Source: Heterohyrax brucei (Eukaryota; Chordata; Mammalia; Hyracoidea; Procaviidae). From it: DNA of 64,000 nt. Below, in pieces: positions 10,158 to 19,440 of this stretch; position 1 is the stretch's first letter, and the number at the start of each line of letters is the position of its first letter. The stretch is taken from the NCBI GenBank assembly GCA_028571685.1, contig CM053162.1, positions 68,808,351 to 68,872,350 of the forward strand, in the 5' to 3' direction. Under the pieces are notes generated by a model. The model saw only the letters and a list, made by a program, of their open reading frames with translations. It did no database searches and had not been told where the DNA came from. The translations under genes were made by a program, and so were the position numbers.

Positions 10158-10412
10158 AAACAAAAAAAAATGGAAGTGTACATACTCTGTGCTTACAATA
10201 TCAGGTTAAGAGAGGAGGAGTATACAAGCTGTGTCAAAGTCTCATTAATATTGATCTTCTTACTAATGTGAATTGTCACCAATTTCACCCTACCAAATTT
10301 CTAACAATTATCTAATCTAAACCCTCGCCCCTTGCCTTCCCGCCCTCCCACCTACCCCACTCTTGTAGCCATCAGAGTCTTTTCTAGTATGTATGAGTAT
10401 GCTTTTAAGTTT

Positions 10413-13400
10413 TTATCGTAGGAGTCCCATATAATAATTGTCCTTCTGTCGCTGACTAGTTTCACTCAATATAATGTCCTCCAGTTGAGACCAAATTGAG
10501 AGATGTTTCCTGCTGTCATCGTTGTTCTTTATCAGTGTATAGCATTCCATGGAGTACATATACCAAAGCTTACCTATCCATTCTTCCGTTGTTGGGCATC
10601 TGGGTTGATTCTAACTTCTTGCTATCGTGGATTGCGCTGCAATGAACATTCGTGTGCAGGTAGCAGTCAGTGTGAATGGCCTTAATTTTGTAGGATATAT
10701 TCTGAGCAGAGGAAAAATTGGGTCAAATGGTATTTCTGTATCCATTATTTTAAGGTAACGCCAAATTGCTTTCCAAAGAGGTTGCACCATTCTGCAATCC
10801 CACCAACAGTGAAGGAGAGTTCCAATCTCTCCACAGCCTCTCCAACATTTATTGTTTTGCGTTTTTTGGATCATGGCCAATCTTATTGGGGTGAGGTGGT
10901 ATCTCATTGTTGTTTTGATTTGAATTTCTTTAACAATTAATGATTGGGAACATGTCTGTATGTGTTTTTTGATTGCCTGGATCTCCTCCTTAGAGAAATG
11001 TCTGTCCATCTCCTTTGCCCATTGCTTAATTGGATGATTTGTCTCTCTCTTATTGATATTTTGAAGAACCTTATAGATTATGGAGATCAGGCATTGGTCT
11101 GACATAGAGTTGCCAAATATTTTTTCCCATTCTGTAGGTGGTCTTCTAATTCTTTTGATGAAGTCTTTGGATGAGCAGAAGTGTTTGATTCTTATTAATT
11201 CCCATTTATCTATTTTCTCATCTGATGAATATGTTTTGTTTGTCAGATTTTGAAGTCTGTCTATATTGCATGTTAAAACATCCGTTGTTGACCCTATCGT
11301 ATCTTGGATGAGCTTTATCGTTTTAGCTTTTATATTCAGGTCTTTTATCCAGTTTGAGTTGATTTTTGTGTAAGGTGTGAGATATGGATCTTGTTTCAAT
11401 TTTTTGCAGATGGATATCCAATTATGCCATCACCATTTGTTAAAGAGACTGTTCTTACCCCAATTCAAAATCTTAGGACCTTTGTCAAATATCAGCTGTT
11501 CATAAGAGGATGGTGGCATCTCTGGGGTCTCTACTTTGTTCCATTGGTCTATATGTCTCTTTTGTACCAATACCAGGCTGTTTTGACTACTGTGGCAGTG
11601 TAATAGATTTTAAAGTCAGGTAGTGAGAGGCCTCCCAGCATGTTCTTCTTTTTCAGTATTGTTTTACTTATTTGGGGTGTCTTCCCTTTCCAAATAAAGC
11701 TGATAATTTGTTTCTCCATCTCATTAAAAAATGTCGTTGGAATTTGTATTGGGAATGCATTATACAAGTAGAGTGCTTTGGGCAAAATAGACATTTTCAC
11801 AATATTGAGTCTTCCTATCCATGAGCAGGGCAGATTATTCCACTTATGTAAGTTTCTTGTAGTTTCTTGTAGCAATGTCTTAGATCTCTTATTTTTCTAG
11901 TTAGATTTATTCCTAGGTATTTTATCTTCTTAGGGGCTATAGTAAATGGAACTGATTTGGTGATTTCTTCATTAATAATGTCATTGTTGGTATAAAAGAA
12001 TCCCACTGATTTAGTTATGTTTATCTTGTATCCTGACACTTTGCTAAATTCTTCCATTAGCTCTAATAGTTTACTTATGGATTTCTTTGGATTCTCTGTA
12101 TAAACAATCATATCATCTGCAAAGAGAGAAATCTTTACTTCTTCACTGCCAATATGGATGCCTTTTATTTCTTTGTCTTGTCTAATTGCTCTGGCTAGAA
12201 CTTCTAGGACAATGTTGAATAGAAGTGGTGAGAGCAGGCATCCTTGTCTAGTTCCTGTTCTCAAAGGGAATTATTTCAGTCTTTCACCATTTAGGATGAT
12301 GAAAGCAGTTAGCTTTGCATAGATGCTATTGATTATATTGAGGAATTTCCCTTTTATTCCTATTTTTCTGAGAGTTTTAAGCACGAATGGATGTTGAACT
12401 TTGTCAAATGCCTTTTCTGCATCAATTGACAGAATCAGGTGATTTTTATCTTTTGTGTTATTAATATGGTTGATTACATTAATTGTTTTTCTGATGCTGA
12501 ACCAGCCTTGCATCTCTGGAATGAAACCAACTTGATCATGATGAATGATTGTTTTTATATGCTGTTGAATTCTATTGGCTAGAATTTTGTTGAAGATTTT
12601 TGCATCTAGATTCATCAGTGATATTGGTCTGTAATTTTCTTTTTTTTTGTGGGATCTTTCCCTGGTTTTGGTATCAGGGTTATGCTGGCTTCATAGAAGG
12701 AATTTGGAAGTACTTCATCTCTTTCTATGATGTGAAATAGCCTCCTTAGTATTGGAGTTAATTCTTCTCTAAAAGTTTGGTAGAATTCTCCAATGAAGCT
12801 GTCTGGGCCAGGAATTTTTTTGGTTGGTAGATTTTTGATGACTTCCTCAATCTCTTCCTTTGTGATAGATTTATTAAGTTGATCTATTTCTCCTTGTGAT
12901 AGTCTTGGGGAGTCATATGAGTCCAGAAATTTGTCCATTTCACCCAGGTTTTCAAACCTATCAGAGTTATAGCTTTTCATAGTATTCTGTTATGATATAT
13001 TGTATTTCAGATGGGTCTGTTGTAATGTCTCCCAACTCATTTCTTAATCAGGTTATTTGTATCTTCTGTTGTCTTTCTTTTGCAAGTTTAGCCAATGGCT
13101 TATCAATTTTGTTGATCTTTTCGAAGAACCAACTTTTGATTTTGTTAATTTTTTCAATCATTTTTCTATTCTCTAATTCATTTAGTTCTGCTCTAGGTTT
13201 TATAATCTGTTTTCTTCTGATGCCTGAGGGGTTTCTTTGTTGCTCTCTTTCTACTTTTTCAAGCTGTAAGGTTAATTCTTTAATTTGTGTTCTTTCTTCT
13301 TTCTGGACGTGTGCATTTATAGAGATAAACTGACCTCTGAGCACTGCTTTTGCTGTATCCCATAAATTCTGGTAGGATGTGTTTTTGTTCTCCTTTGAAT

Positions 13401-14224
13401 CCATAAGTTTCCTTAATGTGTCTTTAATTTATTTTATAACCCAAGGCTTTATGAGTAAAGTTTTGTTCAGTTTCCACAAGTTGGAATTTTTACACATGAT
13501 TTTTCTGTTATTGATTTCAACTTTTATAGCTCTGTGGTCCGAGAAGGTACTTTGCAATAAATCAATTGTTGTGGATTTTATGGAGAATAGTTTTATGACC
13601 CAACATATGGTCTATTCTGGAGAATGTTCCATGTGCTTTGGAGCAGAAGGTATATTTATCTGTTGATGGATGAAAAGATCTGTATATGTCAATTAGGTCA
13701 AGTTGGTTGATTATTGTAGCAAGATCTTCTGTGTCTTTACTGAGCTTTTTTCTGGATGATCTATCCTTAACTGAAAGGGGAGTGTTAAAGTTCCCAACTA
13801 TTATTGTGGAATGATCAATCTCATTTCTCAACATTGTCAGTATTTGTTCAATGTATTTAGGTGCTTTGGTATTGGGTGCATAAATATTCAATATTGTTAA
13901 GTCTTGCTTCAGTATTGAACCTTTCAGCAATAAATAGTGGCAATCCTTGTCTATAATAGTGGTCTTTACATTAAAATCTGTTTTATCTGAGATTAATATT
14001 GCCACGCCTGCTGTTTTTCATGTATTATTAGCTTCATATATATTATTCCAAACTTTAATTCTCAACTTGTTCTTATCCTTAAGTCTAAGATGTGTTTCTT
14101 GTAAGCAACATATAGATGGGTCATGTCTTTTGATCCGCGATATCACTCACTGTCTCTTTACTGGAACGTTCAGTCCATTTACATTCAATGTGATTATAGA
14201 TAAATATACATTTAGTGATGTCAT
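10413..14224 (-). pseudogene. L1 ORF2 (endonuclease-reverse transcriptase), broken
   Basis: Protein of the L1 retrotransposition machinery: nicks target DNA and reverse-transcribes the L1 RNA. Span is 3,812 bp, close to the usual size of roughly 1,275 codons but not a multiple of three. The start ATG (14222-14224) leads into an N-terminal LNVNGLN motif and QETH. The endonuclease motif reads GNFNTPL (13784-13795) where the family has an Asp, so a catalytic residue is lost. The polymerase motif FADD is intact at 12112-12123. The Cys-rich tail [18 protein letters not shown] is in the 10611-11399 frame. In-frame stops occur near the N-terminus (after KRQ and ANNT), at 12271-12273 and at 10611-10613. 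Fragments fall in all three frames; one shift lies at the homopolymer near 12640. The natural stop, after MGLLR, is at 10413-10415. Confidence 0.95.
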
Positions 14225-14654
14225 TGCAATATGTTCATTTTCATGTTGGTGTTTTCTCTGTTGTTCTTCTTAATCTGTCCTGGGACATTCTTCTTTATGG
14301 ACGGTATGAGTTTTGATTTTATATTTATTGAGACTCCTGTATTGTGATTTTTCATTGCAAATGGTTTATTGTTAATTAGTTCTATGGCAACATACCTAAT
14401 CCCTCTTAACGTATAATTATTGAAATCAATTTTAATTACTTTAGAAGTCAGAAACTGTTGCTGCATCAAAAAAACAACTGTAACTATTGTAGTGTATCCC
14501 TCTTTCAATGTGATATTATAGTTGTCATGATATGACCATGAATTCCTTTATTATAATATTGTACATTTTGGTTTGTTTTGATGAAGTTTTGTGCCTTCCT
14601 TAGCTGATTAGAAATTTGGATGAAGTGCCTTAAATTATCACCTAAAACACATAT
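14225..14654 (-). other. L1 inter-ORF spacer, unusually long
   Basis: About 430 bp separates the ORF1 stop from the ORF2 start. Human L1 has a spacer of a few tens of bases. A 95-codon open frame (14221-14508) crosses it but resembles no L1 domain. Confidence 0.6.
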
Positions 14655-15589
14655 TTAGAGAAGAGCTTCTTTCAATATTTCATGTAATTTGGGTTTAGTT
14701 TTTATGAAGTCTTTAAATTTCTCTTTATTTTCAAAAGTCTTAATTTCACCATCATATCTGATGGATAATTTAGCAGGATAGATTATTCTGGGATGAAAGT
14801 TTTTCTCGTTCAGGACTTTGAACATGTCTGCCCATTGTTTTCTGGCCAACATTGTTTCAGCAGAAAAGTCAGATGAAAGTCTACAGGGTTTTCCTCAGAA
14901 TGTTAGTTTTGACTTGAGCTTTGATGTCTTCAGAAGCATCTCTTTGTGTTTTAGTTTATTAAGTTTAATTATAATATACCTTGGCTTTCTTCTATTTGGA
15001 TCTAACTTTTACGGTGTTCAATAAACATCTTGGATACCTATTTTCTCTTTTTTTCATAATCTCAGGAAAATTTTCTGTCAGCATCTCTACAGCAATACTT
15101 TCTATGTTGTCATTAATTTTCCCTTGTTCAGGAACTCCAGTTAAACATAAATTATTCCTCTTCATGGAGTCCCATATGTTTCTTAATGTTTCTTCATTTT
15201 TCTTATTTCTTTTCTCTGATTTTACCTCATAAATGTTGGCATTAGTTACTTTGTCTTCTAGTCACTGATTCTAACTTCCATCTGTTCAATCCTACTCTTT
15301 TGGCTTTGAATAGAATTATCCAATTCTGTAATTTTGTTATTAATCTGACACAGTTCAGATTTTTGATGCTCTAGAATATCAAATAGTTTACCAGCTTTTT
15401 CATTTTGTTCTATTGTATGTTGTTTAATTTCTAGGAGGGTTTTATATATAATTTTTTTATATTCAATCTCTGTTAGATTTAAAAAGGGTTCTTCATCTGG
15501 GAAATTTTTTGAATATTTAGGGAATTTTCTGGAGCATTTGAAGAGTGTTTCCTTAAATGACTAATTATGGTCTATTGCCTGCGTGCCAT
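14655..15589 (-). pseudogene. L1 ORF1 (RNA-binding chaperone), broken
   Basis: L1 ORF1p coats L1 RNA as a trimer. The C-terminal domain is clear at 14655-14852: RKQWADMFKVLNEKN, PRIIYPAKLS and LHEILKEALL. The upstream part (about 15260-15550) translates to a Lys/Glu/Leu-rich, coiled-coil-like stretch including LLEIKQHTIEQNEKAGKLFD and IQSQKSRIEQMEVRIS. The proposed start codon at 15587-15589 is followed within a few codons by a stop (MARRQ-stop), and the coiled coil lies in another frame, so the gene is dead. The span (about 311 codons) is near the family's usual 300-340. Confidence 0.85.
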
Positions 15590-15921
15590 CTAGATGTTAT
15601 TTGATTTCTCTGCTAATGGATCTAAGAGAATTGTTGGCCACCAGCTGACTATAATACTGTAGTGATTTTCCCCAGATGGACTCTCAAGGGTAGAAGACTT
15701 TGCTTATTGAGTAGCAAAGAGGCTGCTCTGTTATGAAGAAACTGGGGGCTGTCAGCCAATCTTAAAATGTGAGAGGTTTTTCAATAGAGAGATTTCCAGA
15801 GAGAAAATATAAGCCTCTCAGCCTTAAAAAAGTAAACCTTAAAAGTAAAAGTAAACTGCACTTCTATGCAGGGAGCTGTCCAGGTGCTGAACTGAGAGCT
15901 GGAAGCTGTCCAACAGGCTGG

Positions 15922-16183
15922 CCTGAACAGGTAGTGGGGAACAGCAGACTTCACCTGTCTGCTTATAATGAAAGTATGTTACCGTTACTGGCCATTTGCA
16001 GAAGTTGCAGTTCTCTGTTACAATGTAGCAGCAGAAGTAGAGGTTAAATGGCCCTGAACAGGTAGCCAGGAACAGCAGACTTCACCTGCCCGCTTATAAT
16101 GAAAGGATGTTACCCTTACTGGCCATTTGCAGAAGGTGCAGTTCTCTGTTACAATGTAGCAGCAGAAGCAGAGGTTAAAGGGT
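15922..16183 (-). repeat. Two tandem 131-bp monomers in the L1 5' UTR
   Basis: Unit 1 (15922-16052) and unit 2 (16053-16183) begin CCTGAACAGGTAG and share AACAGCAGACTTCACCTG, GCTTATAATGAAAG, TTACTGGCCATTTGCAGAAG and TCTCTGTTACAATGTAGCAG at a constant 131-bp offset. By eye they are well over 90% identical. Confidence 0.92.
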
Positions 16184-16334
16184 TGCTGGATTGTTCTTGA
16201 GAGGAGAAGCTTAGTCTGATACTGTTGCCCAGTCAAATATGTTAGGTCCCAAGGCTTCCCAGGTATTCAATGCTCCATAAAACATATCATCCAGGCCTTA
16301 GTTCTCAGAGGGAGATGAGGAGACGTCTCTTTAC

Positions 16335-16347
16335 TCCGCCGTCTTGT
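16335..16347 (-). promoter_or_regulatory. YY1-like site at the L1 5' terminus
   Basis: On the L1 sense strand the element begins ACAAGACGGCGGAG. Human L1 carries a YY1 site (CAAGATGGC core) at the same place, where it positions transcription start. Here one base of the core differs. Confidence 0.65.
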
Positions 16348-16350
16348 AAC

Positions 16351-16368
16351 GCAATCATCTTTTGATTT
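16351..16368. repeat. Target-site duplication, right copy, of the full-length L1
   Basis: GCAATCATCTTTTGATTT, matching 9728-9746 with one indel. RTE sequence continues directly afterwards. Confidence 0.9.
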
Positions 16369-18054
16369 ATTGACTGCTACTCCCATGGGTGCTGATTGTG
16401 GACTCAAGTAAAATGAAATCCTTGATAACTTCAATCCTTTCTCCATTTACGACAGTGTTGCTTACTGGTCTAGTTGTGAGGATTTTTGTCTTCTCGACGT
16501 TGAGGTGCAATCCATACTGAAAGCTCGGGTACTTGATCTTCATCAGTCAGTGTTTCAAATCCTCTCCACTTGCAGCAAGTGGTGTCATCCACATAATGCA
16601 GATTGTTAATGAGTCATCCTCCAATCCTAATGCCTCATTCTTCTTCATGTAATCCAGCTTCTCAGACTATTTCCTCAACACACACATTGAAAAAGGTGTG
16701 GTGGAAGGGTACACCTTTCGTGACTTTAAACCACGCAGTGTCGCCTTGTTATGTTCACACAACTGCCTCTTGATCTATATACAGACTTCTTAAGAGCACA
16801 ATTAAGTGTTCTGGAATTCCCATTCTCCATAATGTTAGTCATAATTTACTATGATCCACACAGCTGGATGCCTTTGCACAGTCAAGGAAACAAAGGTGAA
16901 CATCCTTCAGCCAAGATCCACCTGACATCAGCAGTGATATCCCGGTTCCACATCGTCTTCTGAATCAAACTTGAATTTCTGACAGTTTCTTGCCAATATA
17001 CTGTTGCAATCGCTTTTCAATGATCTTGAGCAAAGTTTCACTTGTATGTGATACTAACAATATTGTTCAGGTTGGATCACTTTTACTCAGAATGGGCATA
17101 AATGTGTATCTCTTACAATAAGTTAGCCAGGTAGCTATCCTCCAAATTTCTTGGCGTAGATGAGTGAGCACTTCCAGCTCGGCATCTGTGTGTTGAAATA
17201 GCTGAATTGATAATCTGTCAATTCCAGGAGTCTTGTTTTTCCTCAGTGCCTTCAATGTAGCTTCAACTTCTTCCTTTAGTACCGTCAGTTCCTGACCATA
17301 TGCTACTTCTTCAGGTGACTGAACACTGCCCACTTCTTTCTGGTATCATGACTCTGTGTATTCCTTCCATCTTCTGTTGAAGATCCCTGAGTTGTTTAAT
17401 ATTTTCACTGTAGAATCTTTCACTATTAAAACTTGAGGCTTGTATTTTTTTCCTAAGTTCTTTGAAACAACTATCAGAATGCGTTCTTCCCTTTTGGTTT
17501 TCTATTTCCAGCTCTTTGCATATTTCATAAAGCCACCCTTTGGAATCTTCAATTCTTTTACTTCATCATTCTTTTCTTTTGCTTTGACTGCTTGACAATC
17601 AAAAGGAAGCTTCAGAGTCTTTTCTGACATCCAATTTGGTCTTTTCTTTCTTTCCTGTCTTTTTAACGACCTCTTGCTTTCTTCATTGATGATGTGTTTG
17701 ATGTCATTCCACAATTTGTCTGGTCTTTGGTCATTAGTGTTCAGCACATCAAATCTGTTCTTCAGATGTTCTTTACACTCAGGTGATATGTACTCAAGGT
17801 AATACTTTGGCTCTTGTGAGCTTGTTCTAATTTTCCTCAGTTTCAGTTTTAGTTTGCATAAGAACAGTTGATGATCTATGCTGCAGTCAGCCCTGATTTT
17901 CTCCTGACCGCTGACAGGGAGCTTTTCCACCATCTTTTTCCACAGATATAGTCAGTTTGGTTCCTATGTATTCCATCTGGTGAGGTCCATGTGCACAGCC
18001 ACCATTTGTCTTGGTTAAAACAGGTATTTACAATGAAGAAGTCATTAGTCTTGC

Positions 18055-18071
18055 AAAATTCTGTCATTTCT
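18055..18071. repeat. Target-site duplication, left copy, of the truncated L1
   Basis: AAAATTCTGTCATTTCT; the right copy at 18513-18529 differs at one base. Confidence 0.88.
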
Positions 18072-18512
18072 TTTTTCTTATTATTATTGAATAAAAAAAT
18101 GAAAGTGTACATACTCTGTGCTTACAATACTGGGTTAAGAGAGGAGGAGTACACAAGTGGTGTCGAAGTCCCATTAATATTGATCTTCTTACTAATGTGT
18201 ATTGTTACCAGTTTCACCCAACCAAATTTCAAACAACTATCTAATCTAAACCCTCACCCCTTGCCTTCCCGCCCTCCCACCTTCCCCACCCTTGTAGGTG
18301 TTAAAGAGTCTTTTCTATTATGGATGAGTATGCTTTTAAGTTTTTATCATAGGGGTCTCATATAATAATTGTCCTTCTGTGGTGGACTAGTTTCACTCAA
18401 CATAACGTCCTCCAGTTGAGACCAAATTGAGAGATGTTTCCTGCTATCATCGTTGTTCTTTATCATTGAATATACATACCAAAGTTATATATATATAACC
18501 AATATATATACC
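18072..18512 (-). mobile_element. 5'-truncated L1 nested in the RTE
   Basis: About 440 bp, strongly similar to 10139-10575 of the full-length L1 (GTGTACATACTCTGTGCTTA, TTAAGAGAGGAGGAGTACAC, ATTAATATTGATCTTCTTAC). It covers the end of ORF2 and the proximal 3' UTR and ends at the AATAAT tract. The 5' junction has an AT-rich filler with the palindrome GTTATATATATATAAC (about 18484-18499). A 17-bp target-site duplication flanks it. Confidence 0.93.
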
Positions 18513-18529
18513 AAAATCCTGTCATTTCT
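18513..18529. repeat. Target-site duplication, right copy, of the truncated L1
   Basis: AAAATCCTGTCATTTCT, one mismatch to 18055-18071. Confidence 0.88.
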
Positions 18530-18929
18530 ATCATGAAGATGATATTTTCCAACTACTAACCCTTCTTTGTTTTCAACTTTTGCATTCCAATCACCAGTAA
18601 TTATCAGTGCATCATGATTACATGTTTGATCAATTTTGGACTGCAGAACCTGATAAAAATCTCCAATTTCTTCATCCTTGGCCTTAGTGGTTGGTGTGTG
18701 AATTTGAATAATAGTTTATTAACTGGCCTTCCTTGTTGGCATATGGCTATTATCCTATCACTGACAGCATTGCACTTCAGGACAGACCTTGAAATGTTCT
18801 TTTTGATGAAGAACACACCACTATTCCTTTTCTATATGTTTTTAGTCTTGTCATCCACCTTAGATTTAGCTACATACACCTGTACTCTTCCTCTTGCTTT
18901 CCCTTATTTACACAGATACATATAAATGT

Positions 18930-19372
18930 GCATTTAATTATAATATTTTCAATTGATTCATATGTGTGTGAAAGCTGGACAATAAATGAGAAGACCAAAG
19001 AAGAGCTGATAGTCTTTGAACTGTGTTGGCAAAGAATAGTGGATAGACAATGGACAGCCAGAACAGGCAAATCTGTCTTGGGAGAAGTGTAGCCAAAATG
19101 CCATTAGAGGTGACTATGGTGAGACTTTCTTTGACATTCTTTGGACATGTTGTTAAAAGGAAATAGTCCCTGGAGAAGGACATCATGCTTCATAGAGTAT
19201 CAGCAAAATACAAAAAGAAGACCTTCAATGAGATGGATTGACATAGTAGCTGCAGCAGTGGGCTCAAACATAACCATGGTTGTAAGGCCGGCCCAGGACT
19301 GGCAGTGTTTCCGTCTGTTGTACATAGGGTTGCCGCGAATTGTAATCAGTTGCATCTACAACAGCAAATATT
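18930..19372 (+). mobile_element. RTE-clade LINE 3' end, opposite to the preceding RTE
   Basis: GTGTGAAAGCTGGACAATAA, TGGACATGTTGTTAAAAGG, CCTGGAGAAGGACATCATGC, AGATGGATTGACATAGTAGC and the terminus up to CTACAACAGC follow the RTE 3' order. It is 5'-truncated and forms an inverted pair with 9257-9743. Confidence 0.9.
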
Positions 19373-19440
19373 TATGAATATGTATACTATATATATAAAT
19401 GATTGTCTTTTATATAAGCATTTACATATATGTACATGGA
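19373..19440. repeat. TA-rich tract
   Basis: ATATGTATACTATATATATA and TTTATATAAGCATTTACATA form a degenerate TA-rich run directly after the RTE terminus. Confidence 0.6.

Larger units (their letters stand above)
9744..16350 (-). mobile_element. Full-length L1 LINE, degenerate
   Basis: A complete element from a YY1-like 5' terminus (16335-16347) to an A-tail (poly-T 9744-9755). Order on the minus strand: 5' UTR with tandem monomers (about 15590-16350), ORF1 (about 14655-15589), a spacer of about 430 bp, ORF2 (10413-14224) and a 3' UTR of about 670 bp. It sits inside an RTE with an 18-19 bp target-site duplication. Stops and frameshifts in both ORFs make it inactive. The clear duplications and moderate decay suggest an insertion much younger than the L1M relics at 1-4 kb. 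Confidence 0.95.
15590..16350 (-). promoter_or_regulatory. L1 5' UTR (internal promoter region)
   Basis: The 760 bp upstream of ORF1 has no homology to the L1 proteins. It holds two tandem 131-bp units and a 5'-terminal YY1-like motif. By analogy with other mammalian L1s it should contain the internal pol II promoter; activity is not shown. Confidence 0.75.
9257..18840 (-). mobile_element. RTE-clade LINE split into three parts by two L1 insertions
   Basis: Three segments read as one minus-strand RTE: 9257-9743 (3' end and late ORF), 16369-18054 (reverse transcriptase and linker) and 18530-18840 (endonuclease region). The 3' terminus shows TTGTTGTTGTTCGGTGCCAT and CGAGTCAGTTCTGAC. Each gap is an L1 flanked by its own target-site duplication, so removal of the L1s rejoins RTE sequence cleanly. 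About 2.5 kb of RTE survives. Its 5' end is missing relative to the copy at 55608-56456. Frames are broken throughout, for example around 17067-17333 and 17502-17933. Confidence 0.92.

Noticed and set aside
10611-11399. 262-codon minus-strand frame, the longest in the window
   Set aside because: It is the C-terminal part of L1 ORF2 (Cys-rich tail [18 protein letters not shown]), bounded by an in-frame stop; not a host gene.
18843-18905. Resemblance to 21849-21910
   Set aside because: About 60 bp at perhaps 70% with drifting alignment. Could be an old repeat, but too weak to call a duplication.
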